A stretch of DNA of 64,000 bases from Spectribacter hydrogenoxidans (lineage in GTDB: Bacteria > Pseudomonadota > Gammaproteobacteria > Nevskiales > Salinisphaeraceae). Below are positions 50,841 through 60,298 of the stretch, piece by piece (position 1 is the stretch's first letter; each line of letters starts with the position of its first letter). The notes beneath the pieces are model-generated. The model did no database searches, was not told the DNA's origin, and saw nothing but the letters and a program-made list of their open reading frames with translations. Both the position numbers and the translations under genes were made by a program. The stretch covers positions 306,596 through 370,595 of the forward strand of contig NZ_JAVRIB010000001.1 of NCBI RefSeq assembly GCF_031846275.1, given 5' to 3'.

Positions 50841-52316
50841 TCAGCGTCCGGCGCGGTTCGGCCGCCCCCGGCTTTCCAGCCGCCGCAGGAACTCGGCCAT
50901 GATCCGGCGGTAGAGCTCGTTGCCGAGCACCGCGTCTTCGACATCCCGGTCGATGCTCGGGTTGTCGTTGATCTCGATCACTCGCAGGCCCTGGGCGGTC
51001 TGCTTCAGATCCACGCCGTACAGGCCATCGCCGATCAGGTTGGCGGCCCTGACCGCGGTGCGCACCACGTCTGCCGGGGCCTCGTCCACTGCCAGGGTGC
51101 GGAAGCCGCCTTCCTGGAACTTGCCATCGCCGTCGTGCTTGACGATCTGCCAGTGCGCGGCGGCCATTTCGTACTGGCATACGTAAAGCGCCTGGCGATT
51201 GAGTACTCCGACCCGCCAGTCGAACTCCGTGGGCACGAATTCCTGCGCCAGGGCCAGTTCCGACTCGTCCAGCAGTTCGGCTGCGCGCTTGGCCAGCTCT
51301 TCGGTGGTTTCGACCTTGAACACGCCTTTCGAGAAGGCCCCCTCCGGCGTCTTGAGCACCATGGGAAAGCCCAGCATATCCGGCAGGCGGTCCACCTCGC
51401 GCTCGCCGAAGATCGCGGTACGCGGAGCCGGAATCCGGTTGGCGGCGAGCAACTCCGCCAGATACACCTTGTTGGTGCAGCGCAGGATGGAACGCGGGTC
51501 ATCGATCACCACCAGGCCCAGCTGCTCGGCCCGGCGGGCGAAGCGGTAGGTATGGTGTCCCAGGCGGGTGGTTTCGCGGATGAACAGCGCATCGAATTCG
51601 GCCAGACGGCCGAAGTCGCGGGCGCGGATGAATTCCACGTCCAGCCCCAGTTCGCGGCCGGCGCTGGCGAATCGAGGCAGCGCGCCGCGGTCGGATGGCG
51701 GCTGGGACTCGGCCGGGTCAGCCAGGATGGCCATGTCGAAGCGGAAATCGCGGCGCCGCCGACGGCGCCGTCCCCGAGCCATGTAGCCGGACAGGGCGGC
51801 CGGCAGGGCCTGGTGTGCCTCCTCGCTCAGCGATCGCGGTGCGAGGGTGCGCAATGCGGTAACCGCCAGCCGCCGGTCACTGCTGATCTCGAGTTCCAGC
51901 AGCGGCGCCGGGAAGGCCCCGAAGGCCTGGCGGGCCAGGTCCTCGAAACCGGGCACCGTGCTCTGGCCGAACAGGATGTGCAGCTGCCGTGGAAGCACGG
52001 CGCGGCGCTCCGCTGGCAGCTTGTCGAGCAGGGCGGACAGTGCCGGCATTTCGTAGCCGTACAGGGCCTTGCGGGACAGGTCCTGGATGGTGGCCACCGA
52101 GGGAATCACACGATGGCCGCGGGCCTCGGCCAGCAGTGAACAGTAATAGCCGGTGCTCTGGTAGCGGACGCTGCGACACAGGTTGATGACGTGGAATGCC
52201 CCGGCCGCGTAGGCCGGGTCGGTCAGGTAATCGTCGGCGGCCACCACCCGCGCGGGGCTCTCCGCCGCCCGCCAGTCGCGCGGGCTTTCCACTACCAGAA
52301 TCGCTTCCGCCATCAA
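50841..52316 (-). CDS. RimK-like ATP-grasp ligase with RLAN domain
   Basis: The 491-residue protein has an N-terminal RimK-like N-terminal domain (residues 1-180: GAFHVINLCRSVRYQSTGYYCSLLAEARGH) and a C-terminal ATP-grasp fold: FPMVLKTPEGAFSKGVFKV, LAQEFVPTEFDWRVGVL, GVDLKQTAQGLRVIEINDNPSID with the magnesium ligands. The family ligates amino acids, often glutamate, onto proteins or peptides. It is coupled by a four-base overlap to the GNAT gene, a pairing known in genome surveys of peptide-modifying amidoligases. The target is unknown. Confidence 0.9.
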   Translation of the reverse strand: MMAEAILVVESPRDWRAAESPARVVAADDYLTDPAYAAGAFHVINLCRSVRYQSTGYYCSLLAEARGHRVIPSVATIQDLSRKALYGYEMPALSALLDKLPAERRAVLPRQLHILFGQSTVPGFEDLARQAFGAFPAPLLELEISSDRRLAVTALRTLAPRSLSEEAHQALPAALSGYMARGRRRRRRRDFRFDMAILADPAESQPPSDRGALPRFASAGRELGLDVEFIRARDFGRLAEFDALFIRETTRLGHHTYRFARRAEQLGLVVIDDPRSILRCTNKVYLAELLAANRIPAPRTAIFGEREVDRLPDMLGFPMVLKTPEGAFSKGVFKVETTEELAKRAAELLDESELALAQEFVPTEFDWRVGVLNRQALYVCQYEMAAAHWQIVKHDGDGKFQEGGFRTLAVDEAPADVVRTAVRAANLIGDGLYGVDLKQTAQGLRVIEINDNPSIDRDVEDAVLGNELYRRIMAEFLRRLESRGRPNRAGR

Positions 52317-52780
52317 TCCAGTCGCTTTTCCAGACGAACGCCGTCCTCGCCGCCGGGATAATACGCTGGTAGATCGCGTTTGCGTTGATAACCGTGGCCG
52401 GCGAACAGCGCCAGCGAGGCCCGGTTGGACTCCCGCACCTCGCAGACCATGCGATTGCAGCCGAGCCGGGTGGCCCGGTCTTCCGCCGCGGCCAGCAGAC
52501 CTGCCGCCAGCCCCTGCCCGCGTGCCGCGGCGTCCACCGCAATCGAGTAGACCCGCGCCGTGCGCGCGCCGCGCCGCAACAGCAGCGTGAGATAGCCGAC
52601 CAGGCGGCCGGGCTGCTCGGCCGCGAGAGTGATCGCATTGGCCCGGGTCAGCAAGTAACGCAGGCTGCGCCGCGTCTGGGCATCCCGGTCGAAGCAGCGC
52701 TGCTCCAGCGCCACGATGGCGTCAAGGTCGGCGGGCTCGACCGGCCGGATGAAAGGGAGATCGGGATCGTGATGCGGCAT
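52313..52780 (-). CDS. GNAT acetyltransferase paired with the RimK-like ligase
   Basis: The 155-residue protein is a compact GNAT: FIRPVEPADLDAIVALEQRCF, VYSIAVDAAARGQGLAAGLLAAAEDRA (acetyl-CoA loop RGQGLA), and NRASLALFAGHGYQ. The start at 52780 gives the usual length. It overlaps the ligase gene, so the two probably modify the same substrate. Confidence 0.88.
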   Translation of the reverse strand: MPHHDPDLPFIRPVEPADLDAIVALEQRCFDRDAQTRRSLRYLLTRANAITLAAEQPGRLVGYLTLLLRRGARTARVYSIAVDAAARGQGLAAGLLAAAEDRATRLGCNRMVCEVRESNRASLALFAGHGYQRKRDLPAYYPGGEDGVRLEKRLD

Positions 52781-52826
52781 GAGCGGACACGATAATGCCA
52801 AGCTGTCCGTAACGCACTGCTCACGG

Positions 52827-53687
52827 TCAGGCCGCCGTTGCGTTGGCCGGGATTCCGGGCGCCGTTTGCCAGCGCGGGTGCAGCGCGACGACTTCGCCGA
52901 CGATGGTCAGGATGGCGCCGGCATTGGTCTGTTCCGGCGGTTCGGCGAGCAACCCGGCAAGCGTGGTCAAACGTACCGACTGGTTCGGGCCGGTGCCGTC
53001 CCGGATGATGGCCACCGGACAGTCCGCTCCGCGACCGCTGCGCAGCAGACGCCGGGCCAGCAGGCCCAGTCGCCGGCCGCCCATGTAGAACACCAGCGTG
53101 TGGCCCGGCCGGGCCAGGGCGGACCAGTCGGGTTCGTCGCCTGCGCGGCCGAAGCGGGCGGTGACGAACTGCACGCTGTGGGCGTAGTCACGGTGGGTGA
53201 GCGGAATGCCGGCATAGGCGGCGCAGCCGGTGGCGGCGGTGATGCCGGGAATCACCTGGCAGGCAATGCCGGCACTGGCCATCGCCTGCACTTCCTCGCC
53301 GCCGCGGCCGAACACGAACGGGTCGCCGCCCTTGAGTCGCACCACGCGATAGCCGGCTGCCGCATAACGCCGCATCAGGCGATGGATCACGGCCTGACGG
53401 GTGCGATGGTTGCCGCAGCGCTTGCCGACATGGATGCGCCGGGCACGGCGCGGGGCCAGTGCCAGGACCTCGGGGGCGATCAGGCTGTCATGCAGCACCA
53501 CCTGGGCGCGTTTCAGCGCCCGCACGGCGTTGACCGTGAGCAGGCCGGGATCGCTGGGGCCGGCCCCGACCAGCCAGACTTCTCCGGCGCGCCGGCGGCG
53601 GGCGTGCCACCACCGTGTCAGCCGCTGGATGGCATCCTCGCCCGCCTGACGCGGCGCCTGAAACAGGTGCGCGGTGATCATGGTCAT
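52827..53687 (-). CDS. cobA: Uroporphyrinogen-III C-methyltransferase (SUMT)
   Basis: The 286-residue enzyme has the SUMT motifs EVWLVGAGPSDPGLLTVNAVRAL, YRVVRLKGGDPFVFGRGGEE, and GITAATGCAAYAGIPLTHRD. It makes precorrin-2, the first step to siroheme, which NirB needs. It stands alone without the CysG dehydrogenase/chelatase part. Alternative starts lie at 53699 and 53681. The last has GGGGG at good distance. It sits downstream of nasA on the same strand, with hemD opposite in between. Confidence 0.92.
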   Translation of the reverse strand: MTMITAHLFQAPRQAGEDAIQRLTRWWHARRRRAGEVWLVGAGPSDPGLLTVNAVRALKRAQVVLHDSLIAPEVLALAPRRARRIHVGKRCGNHRTRQAVIHRLMRRYAAAGYRVVRLKGGDPFVFGRGGEEVQAMASAGIACQVIPGITAATGCAAYAGIPLTHRDYAHSVQFVTARFGRAGDEPDWSALARPGHTLVFYMGGRRLGLLARRLLRSGRGADCPVAIIRDGTGPNQSVRLTTLAGLLAEPPEQTNAGAILTIVGEVVALHPRWQTAPGIPANATAA

Positions 53688-53764
53688 TGCCCCCGGCATG
53701 ACGGCAGGCCGAGGGTTGGCGACAATGGCGATTCGCCCGACGCCTTCACCCGGATACTCTCGCC

Positions 53765-54616
53765 ATGACCGATGCCGATCCCACCGACCTCGCCGACGCC
53801 CTGGCCGGCCGCCGCATCGCGGTGCCGGAATCGCGCGCGCTGGACCTGTTCGCCGACATGCTGGAACGCCGCGGCGCAACCGTGCTGCGGGCGCCGCTGG
53901 TGGCGATCCACGACGCGCCGGATCCCGCGCCGGTCGAAGCCTGGCTGCGCGAATTCGCCGAGGGCGGTTGCGACGACCTGATCCTGCTCACCGGCGAGGG
54001 GCTGCGGCGCCTGCTGGGTTTTGCCGAGCGCGCCGGCGGCGACCTGCGTGATCGTTTCGTGGCGCGGCTGGGTCAGGTGCGCACGCTCACCCGCGGTCCC
54101 AAGCCGGCGCGGGCCCTGCGCGATCTCGACCTGCGCCCGACCCTGACGGCCGCGACACCGACCACCGACGGGGTGATCGAGACCCTGATCGCCGAGGACC
54201 TCGCCGGTCGGCGCGTGGGCGTGCAGCTCTACGGCACCGATCCCAACGACAAGCTGGTCGGCTGGCTGCAAGAGGCCGGGGCCGAGGTCCGCCCGGTGGC
54301 GCCCTACATCTATGCCGACGACGCGGAAGACGAGCAGGTGGCTGCGCTGATCGACACGCTGGCGGATGGCGGGGTCGACGCCATTGCCTTCACCAGCTCG
54401 CCGCAGGTGCGCCGCCTGTTCCAGGTGGCCGGCCGGCGCGAGTGCGAGGATCGCCTGCGCGCCGGGCTGGCCGCGACTACGGTGGCGGCCGTGGGGCCGA
54501 TCATCCGCGATGCGCTGACCGAGCGTGGGGTCCGCGTGGACCTGATGCCCGAATCCAGCTACTTCATGAAGCCGCTGGTCAATGCGCTTGCGCGGCAACT
54601 GGGTTCGTCTCGTTAG
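53765..54616 (+). CDS. hemD: Uroporphyrinogen-III synthase family protein
   Basis: The 283-residue protein has the two-lobed HemD pattern: RRIAVPESRALDLFADMLERRGATVLRAPLVAI, then RRVGVQLYG, VRPVAPYIYADD, IAFTSSPQVRRLF and VAAVGPIIRDALTERG. It closes the linear tetrapyrrole to uroporphyrinogen III, the SUMT substrate. HemD-like proteins recur in nitrate clusters as extra copies. Its 3' end overlaps the nasA 3' end by 38 bp, tail to tail. Confidence 0.85.
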   Translation: MTDADPTDLADALAGRRIAVPESRALDLFADMLERRGATVLRAPLVAIHDAPDPAPVEAWLREFAEGGCDDLILLTGEGLRRLLGFAERAGGDLRDRFVARLGQVRTLTRGPKPARALRDLDLRPTLTAATPTTDGVIETLIAEDLAGRRVGVQLYGTDPNDKLVGWLQEAGAEVRPVAPYIYADDAEDEQVAALIDTLADGGVDAIAFTSSPQVRRLFQVAGRRECEDRLRAGLAATTVAAVGPIIRDALTERGVRVDLMPESSYFMKPLVNALARQLGSSR

Positions 54617-57308
54617 CATCATCGTCCGTTGTAGTGGCGTGGATGTCGATCAACCGGCGCAGGTCCGGCAGGCAGGAGCCGCAGTTGGTGCCCGCGCCCA
54701 GCGCGTCGCCGATGGCCGCCGGTGTGGTCAGTCCCTGATCCTGAATCGCCGTCTCGATCACCGCGCGGCTGACGCCGAAACAACTGCACACCGGCGGACC
54801 GGTATCGCCGCCGGATTCGACCGGGCCGCCCGCGAGCAGGGCCATGCGGTCCGCGTCGGATAATTCGTCCTGCGCGAACAGGCCACCCAGCCAGTGGCGC
54901 GCCGGCAGGCCAGGCGGTTCGGCAGCCACGAACAGGCAGGCTTCCAGTCGGTCGTCCACCAGTCGCGCGCCGCGGTAGGCGCCGGCCCGCTCGTCACGAA
55001 ACTCGAGCCAGTCGGCATCGGGACTGGTAGCGCCCAGCAGTCGGCGGGCTCGCTTGCCCCAGTCGCCCACCGCCTCGCTGGCGGCCAGTTCGGCGCGCCA
55101 GAATTGTTCGCCGCGGACCAGCACCCAGTAGTCCAGATCCGTTTCCCCGGTCAGCGCGGGGCGCGTCCGGGTCAGCAGAAAGCCGTGCCAGCGGGCGGCG
55201 AATGCGCTGACGCGCAACGGTGTGTGCTTGAACTCGGGTTCGCCGGAAAGCGGATCCACCACCGGGTTGACCAGCGCACCCACGCGGCCGGCAGAGGCGG
55301 TCTGCCCGTTCCAGTGCATGGGCACGAAAACGCTGCCGCGAGCCTGGCCCGGGTCGATCCGGACACGGGCCAGCATGTGCCCCCAGCGGGTGTCGAGCCG
55401 GGCCAGCGCCCCGTCGCGCAGGCCGAAGACCTGCGCGTCCTGCGGGTGCAGCGTGGCGAAGGGCTCGTCGACATGCGCCGACAGGCGCGCCGAGCGGCCG
55501 GTACGGGTCATGGTGTGCCAGTGGTCGCGGACCCGGCCGGTATTCAGGACCAGCGGGTAGTCGGTATCGGGGGCATTGGCCGGGCCCCGTGGGGTCACGG
55601 CCACGAAGCGGGCACGGCCGGATTTGGTGGGGAAACGGCCGTCGGCGAATAAACGCTTTGCGGCTGTCCCGTGTCTCGAGTCCCGAGTTCTGCTGGCCGG
55701 AACCGGCCACTGCAGGGGCTCCAGCGCGTCGTATTCCGCCCGTGTCAGGTTCGCCAACCCGCCGATGTCGAAAACATGGCGCCCGTCGTTGTCATGGGCC
55801 GACAGCGCGGCATGCTCCCGGAAGATGTCATGCGGCGAGTCGTAATCGAAGGCTGCGCCGTGCCCCAGCCGGCGGGCGACTTCGGTGACGATCCACCAGT
55901 CCGGTTGCGCCGACCCGGGCACCGGCAGGAACGGCCGCTGGCGGGAGATGCAGCGTTCGGAGTTGGTGACGGTGCCGTCCTTTTCGCCCCAGGCGGCGGC
56001 GGGCAGCCTGATGTCGGCGCAGGCGAGGGTGTCGGTGGCGCCTTCGCAATCCGATACCACCACCAGATCGCAGGCCTCCAGCGCGGCCCGGGCGGCATCC
56101 GCGTCGGGCAGGGATACCAGCGGGTTGGTGGCCATGATCCAGACCGCCTTCACGCGGCCGTCGCCGATGGCCTGAAACAGGTCGACTGCCTTGAGGCCCG
56201 GTTCGCGGGCGATATACGGGGCACGCCAGAAGGTGGCCACCGAATCCGCCGCGTCGAAATCCCGGTGCGCGGCCAGGGTATTGGCCAGACCGCCCACCTC
56301 GCGCCCGCCCATGGCGTTGGGCTGGCCGGTGATCGAGAACGGCCCTGTGCCCGCCCGGCCGATGCGGCCGGTGAGCAGGTGGCAGTTGATGATGGCGTTG
56401 ACCTTGTCGGTACCGGCGCTGGACTGGTTCACTCCCTGGGAGAACACCGTGACCGTCCGCTCCGTCGCGCCGAACCAGTCGAAGAAGCAATCCAGATCGG
56501 CCTCGGCGATGCCGGTGGTGCGGGCCAGCTCGGCGGTGTTGCCGCTGCGTCGCGCGGCCGCCAGGGCCGCGAAGGCACCCTCCGTATGGGCATCCACAAA
56601 GCTGCTGTCGATGTGGCCGCCGGCTTCCAGATGGGCCAGCAGGCCGTTGAACAGGGCGACATCCTGACCCGGCGCCACCGGCAGATGCAGGTCGGCGTCC
56701 TCGGCGGTGGTGGTGCACTGCGGATCGATGACCACCAGCTTCAGGTCCGGCCGCGCGGCGCGCGCGGCCTCGATGCGGCGGTAGACGATGGGATGACACC
56801 AGGCGGTGTTGGAGCCGACCAGCACGATCAGGTCCGCCGCCTCGAAATCCTCGTAACAGCCGGGTACCACGTCCTCGCCGAACGCGCGCATGTGGCCGGC
56901 CACCGCCGAGGACATGCACAGCCGCGAGTTGGTGTCGATGTTGCCGCTGCCGATGAAGCCCTTCATCAGCTTGTTGGCCACGTAGTAGTCCTCGGTCAGC
57001 AACTGGCCGGAGACGTAGAAGGCCACGGCCTCGGGACCGTGCTGTTCGATAACGTCCCGGAAGCCGTCGGCGACGGCGTCCAGCGCGGTGTCCCAGTCGG
57101 TGCGTTCGCCGCGCACTTCGGGGTGCAGCAGGCGGCCGTCCAGGCCCGTGGTGTCACCGAGCGCGGCGCCCTTGGAGCACAGGCGGCCGGCATTGGCCGG
57201 ATGGCCCTCGTCGCCGGCGATGCTCACGGCGCCGTTGTCATCGACCGCCGCACGCACGCCGCAACCGACGCCGCAGTAGGGGCAGGTGGTTGTTACGTTA
57301 ATGGACAT
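54579..57308 (-). CDS. nasA: Assimilatory nitrate reductase, catalytic subunit
   Basis: The 909-residue molybdoenzyme opens with a [4Fe-4S] motif CPYCGVGCGV (with the fourth Cys in RLCSKG), followed by the bis-MGD binding domains (NSRLCMSSAVAGH, with the Cys that binds molybdenum; SNTAWCHPI) and the C-terminal molydopterin dinucleotide domain (VLNTGRVRDHWHTMTRTGR). A final [2Fe-2S] BFD-like domain (VCSCFGVSRAVI, GTNCGSCLPDL) replaces a separate electron-transfer subunit, as in NasA/NarB fusions. It has no Tat signal, so it is cytoplasmic. It lies last in the nas operon. Confidence 0.97.
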   Translation of the reverse strand: MSINVTTTCPYCGVGCGVRAAVDDNGAVSIAGDEGHPANAGRLCSKGAALGDTTGLDGRLLHPEVRGERTDWDTALDAVADGFRDVIEQHGPEAVAFYVSGQLLTEDYYVANKLMKGFIGSGNIDTNSRLCMSSAVAGHMRAFGEDVVPGCYEDFEAADLIVLVGSNTAWCHPIVYRRIEAARAARPDLKLVVIDPQCTTTAEDADLHLPVAPGQDVALFNGLLAHLEAGGHIDSSFVDAHTEGAFAALAAARRSGNTAELARTTGIAEADLDCFFDWFGATERTVTVFSQGVNQSSAGTDKVNAIINCHLLTGRIGRAGTGPFSITGQPNAMGGREVGGLANTLAAHRDFDAADSVATFWRAPYIAREPGLKAVDLFQAIGDGRVKAVWIMATNPLVSLPDADAARAALEACDLVVVSDCEGATDTLACADIRLPAAAWGEKDGTVTNSERCISRQRPFLPVPGSAQPDWWIVTEVARRLGHGAAFDYDSPHDIFREHAALSAHDNDGRHVFDIGGLANLTRAEYDALEPLQWPVPASRTRDSRHGTAAKRLFADGRFPTKSGRARFVAVTPRGPANAPDTDYPLVLNTGRVRDHWHTMTRTGRSARLSAHVDEPFATLHPQDAQVFGLRDGALARLDTRWGHMLARVRIDPGQARGSVFVPMHWNGQTASAGRVGALVNPVVDPLSGEPEFKHTPLRVSAFAARWHGFLLTRTRPALTGETDLDYWVLVRGEQFWRAELAASEAVGDWGKRARRLLGATSPDADWLEFRDERAGAYRGARLVDDRLEACLFVAAEPPGLPARHWLGGLFAQDELSDADRMALLAGGPVESGGDTGPPVCSCFGVSRAVIETAIQDQGLTTPAAIGDALGAGTNCGSCLPDLRRLIDIHATTTDDDANETNPVAAQAH

Positions 57309-57324
57309 GGTTCAGCCGGATTCC

Positions 57325-57407
57325 AACCGCAAAGACCGCCAAGAGACGCAAAGAAGACAAACGGAATACCTCATAAATCTTTGCGTTCCTTCGCGCCCTT
57401 CGCGGTT
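57325..57407. repeat. Imperfect inverted repeat between nirD and nasA
   Basis: About 30-bp arms (57325-57354 and 57378-57407) can pair at 24 positions. The strings CTTTGCG and CGCGGTT recur in intergenic repeats of many bacteria. The right arm covers the last two bases before and within the nirD stop. Confidence 0.55.
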
Positions 57408-57747
57408 AGCGTTGTTCGGGTGACATGCACAGGAACAGCACGCCGTCGCGGTTCTCGACGGAATACCGGGCGGTGTGGCCCTCGTCCGGTTCGCAGGCGG
57501 CGCCGTCGGCCAGGCCGATGCACCAGTTGTGCAGCGGGCAGGTGACCTTGCGGCCGTGGACGATGCCCTGGGACAGCGGTCCGCCGCGATGCGGGCAGGC
57601 GTCCTTCAGGGCGAATACCTCGTCGGCGCTGGTCCGGAACACGGCGATGTCGCCCGCGGCGGTACCAACCGTGCGGGCACCCAGCCGGGGAATGTCTTCC
57701 AGCCGGCCGATCTCGATCCATTCGGCGTCCGTCATGACGGCGGCCAT
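57406..57747 (-). CDS. nirD: Nitrite reductase small subunit
   Basis: The 113-residue protein has a Rieske-type fold with the [2Fe-2S] motifs CPHRGG and CPLHNW, so both Cys-His pairs are kept (in E. coli NirD they are missing). It assists NirB in nitrite reduction to ammonia. Its start overlaps the nirB stop by one base. Confidence 0.94.
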   Translation of the reverse strand: MAAVMTDAEWIEIGRLEDIPRLGARTVGTAAGDIAVFRTSADEVFALKDACPHRGGPLSQGIVHGRKVTCPLHNWCIGLADGAACEPDEGHTARYSVENRDGVLFLCMSPEQR

Positions 57748-60209
57748 CAGCTCACCTCCTTGAGCGGGATGTAGTGCTCGCGATTGATGCCCTGCGCCGA
57801 GCGCTCCTCCCAGGGGTCGGTCTGGGCGAACTGCTGGGAATGGGTGAAACGCTCGGCCAGGGCCTTGCGGTTTTCCGCGTCATCGACCACGCGAGCCTTT
57901 ACGTGGTCCAGACCCACCCGCTCGATGTAGGGGGCGGTGCGCTCGAAGTAGTGGCCTTCCTCGCGATACAGCTGGGTGAAGGCCAGGCAATATTCCCTGG
58001 CCTCGTCCGGGGTCTTGACCCGGCAGAGTACGTCGGCACCGCGCAGCCTGGTGCCGCCGTTGCCGCCCACCTGCAGCTCATAGCCGGATTCCAGGCAGAC
58101 GATGCCGAAGTCCTTGATCGAGGCCTCGGCGCAGTTGCGGGGGCAGCCCGACACCGCCATCTTGAACTTGTGGGGCATGAACGAGCCCCAGGTCAGGTGC
58201 TCCAGTTCCACGCCCAGCGTCGTGGAGTCCTGCACCCCGAACCGGCACCATTCCTTGCCCACGCAGGTCTTCACCGTGCGCAGGGCCTTGGCGTAGGCGT
58301 GGCCCGAGACCAGTCCGCCCTGCTCGCGCAGGTCGCGCCAGATCGCCGGCAGGTCCTGCTTCTTCGCCCCCAGCATGTCGATGCGCTGGCCGCCGGTGAC
58401 CTTCACCGTGGGGATGTCGTACTTTTCGGCCACGTCGGCAATCGCCCGTAGCTCGCGCGGGTTGGTCACCCCGCCGAACATGCGCGGGACCACCGAATAA
58501 GTGCCGTCCTTCTGGATGTTGGCGTGGGCCCGTTCGTTGATGAAGCGGGAGGCATCCTCGTGCTCGGCCTCGCCGGGCCAGCTGGCCACGCAGTAGTAGT
58601 TCAGCGCCGGCCGGCACTTGTGGCAACCGTCGGGTTCGCGCCAGTCCAGGGCCTCGCGCACCGCGGCGGTGTTGGTCAGGTGCCGGTCGACGATGGCGGC
58701 GCGCACCTCGTCGTGGGACAGATCGGTGCACTCGCAGACCGTGACCTTGTCCGGCGCGGCCTCGAGGTCGTCGCCGAGGGTGGCCTCCACCAGCTGCGCC
58801 ACCAGGTCCTGGCAGGAGCCGCAGGAGGTGCCGGCCTTCGTGACCTTGCCCACGGCGGCCAGGGACTTCAGATCGTGCTCGCCGATGGCGGTCACGATGT
58901 CGCCCTTGCATACGCCGTTGCAGTCACAGATCTGGGCGTCGTCTGGCAGATCGGCCACGCCGGCGTCATTCGCCGGGTCGCCGCCTTCGGCGTAGGCCCG
59001 CCCGAACACCAGCCGGTCGCGGAATTCGGATACGTCGGTGCCGTCCTTCATCAGTTGGAAGTACCAGCCACCGTCGCCGGTGTCGCCATAGAGCACGGCT
59101 CCGGCGACCTTGTTGTCGCGTAGCACGATGCGCTTGTACACGCCGCGGCGAGGATCCTGGAACACCACGTCCTCGGTGGTCTCGTCGCCGACGAAATCCC
59201 CGGCCGAAAACAGGTCGATGCCGGTGACCTTGAGCTTGGTCGAGGTCACCGAGCCCTCGTAGCTGCCGCTGCCGACCTGGGCCAGATGTGTGGCGCAGAC
59301 CTTGGCCTGCTCCCACAGCGGGGCGACCAGGCCGTAGGTGGCGTTGCGGTGCTGTACGCATTCGCCCACCGCGTACACGCGCGGGTCATAGGTCTGCATG
59401 GTGTCGTTGACGATCACGCCGCGTTCGCAGTGCAGGCCGGCGGACTGGGCCAGTTCGATGTTCGGCTTGATGCCCACCGCCATCACCACCAGGTCGGCCC
59501 GGATCTGATCGCCGCCGGCGAAGCGCACGCCTTCGACTCGCTTCCTGCCGAGGATGGCCTCGGTCCTGGCCTCCATGCGGAAGGTCAGCCCGCGCTCCTC
59601 CAGCGAGGACTGCAGCATCTTCGCCGCCGGGGCGTCGAGCTGGCGCTCCATCAATGCATCCATCAGATGCACGACGGTGACCTCCATGCCCTGTTTCATC
59701 AGGCCGTTGGCCGCCTCCAGTCCGAGCAGGCCGCCGCCGATCACCACCGCCTTGCGGTGGCTTTTCGAGGCATCCAGCATGCCGTTGACGTCGTCGACGT
59801 CGCGGAAGGTGATCACGCCTTCCAGGTCGTTCCCGGGGACCGGGATCACGAACGGATTGGAGCCGGTGGCAAGCAGCAGCCGGTCGTAGGGCACTTCCCT
59901 GCCGCTGCGGGAATGCACGATGCGCCGCTTGCGGTCGATCGATTCCACCGCATCGCCGCTGTGCAGGGTGATGCCGTTTTCGTCGTACCACTCGCGGGTG
60001 TTGATCATGATCTCGTCGAGCTGCTTTTCCCCCGCGAGCAGCGGCGAGAGCATGATGCGGTTGTAGTTGCCGTAGGGTTCGGCGCCGAACACCGTGATGT
60101 TGAAGTCGCCGGCGCGGATCTTGAGTAGGTCCTCGACGGTGCGCATGCCGGCCATGCCGTTGCCGATCACCACCAGGTCCTGTTTCTGTTCGGGCAGTTT
60201 GTCTGCCAT
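57747..60209 (-). CDS. nirB: NADH-dependent nitrite reductase large subunit
   Basis: The 820-residue protein has an N-terminal FAD/NADH oxidoreductase (DLVVIGNGMAGMRTVEDLL; VVIGGGLLGLEAANGL), two BFD-like [2Fe-2S] stretches (CDCNGVCKGDIV with SCGSC; CECTDLSHDEV with CHKC), and a siroheme-[4Fe-4S] reductase part with TCVGKEWCRFG and GCPRNCAEASIKDFG. It makes the six-electron reduction of nitrite to ammonium. The start at 60209 with GGAG is preferred over 60239. The siroheme comes via SUMT at 52827. Confidence 0.97.
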   Translation of the reverse strand: MADKLPEQKQDLVVIGNGMAGMRTVEDLLKIRAGDFNITVFGAEPYGNYNRIMLSPLLAGEKQLDEIMINTREWYDENGITLHSGDAVESIDRKRRIVHSRSGREVPYDRLLLATGSNPFVIPVPGNDLEGVITFRDVDDVNGMLDASKSHRKAVVIGGGLLGLEAANGLMKQGMEVTVVHLMDALMERQLDAPAAKMLQSSLEERGLTFRMEARTEAILGRKRVEGVRFAGGDQIRADLVVMAVGIKPNIELAQSAGLHCERGVIVNDTMQTYDPRVYAVGECVQHRNATYGLVAPLWEQAKVCATHLAQVGSGSYEGSVTSTKLKVTGIDLFSAGDFVGDETTEDVVFQDPRRGVYKRIVLRDNKVAGAVLYGDTGDGGWYFQLMKDGTDVSEFRDRLVFGRAYAEGGDPANDAGVADLPDDAQICDCNGVCKGDIVTAIGEHDLKSLAAVGKVTKAGTSCGSCQDLVAQLVEATLGDDLEAAPDKVTVCECTDLSHDEVRAAIVDRHLTNTAAVREALDWREPDGCHKCRPALNYYCVASWPGEAEHEDASRFINERAHANIQKDGTYSVVPRMFGGVTNPRELRAIADVAEKYDIPTVKVTGGQRIDMLGAKKQDLPAIWRDLREQGGLVSGHAYAKALRTVKTCVGKEWCRFGVQDSTTLGVELEHLTWGSFMPHKFKMAVSGCPRNCAEASIKDFGIVCLESGYELQVGGNGGTRLRGADVLCRVKTPDEAREYCLAFTQLYREEGHYFERTAPYIERVGLDHVKARVVDDAENRKALAERFTHSQQFAQTDPWEERSAQGINREHYIPLKEVS

Positions 60210-60254
60210 GAGTTGTCTCCGAAGCTTCGTCGTTATCAATCGGGTGCATCCGTA

Positions 60255-60296
60255 TCCCCTCTCCCCGCATTGAGGGAGAGGGTCAGGGTGAGGGGA
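60255..60296. repeat. REP-like GGGAGAGGG hairpin
   Basis: CCCTCTCCC (60257-60265) and GGGAGAGGG (60274-60282) pair around an 8-base loop, followed by TCAGGGTGAGGGG. This is a dispersed intergenic repeat type found in many Proteobacteria. Between narK and nirB it may stabilise the narK message or reduce downstream expression. Confidence 0.65.
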
Positions 60297-60298
60297 TG

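Noticed and set aside
55671..57545. 624-codon open frame on the plus strand opposite nasA
   Set aside because: It is a GC-rich antisense shadow with low-complexity Gly/Arg/Val text, while nasA on the other strand has all motifs.
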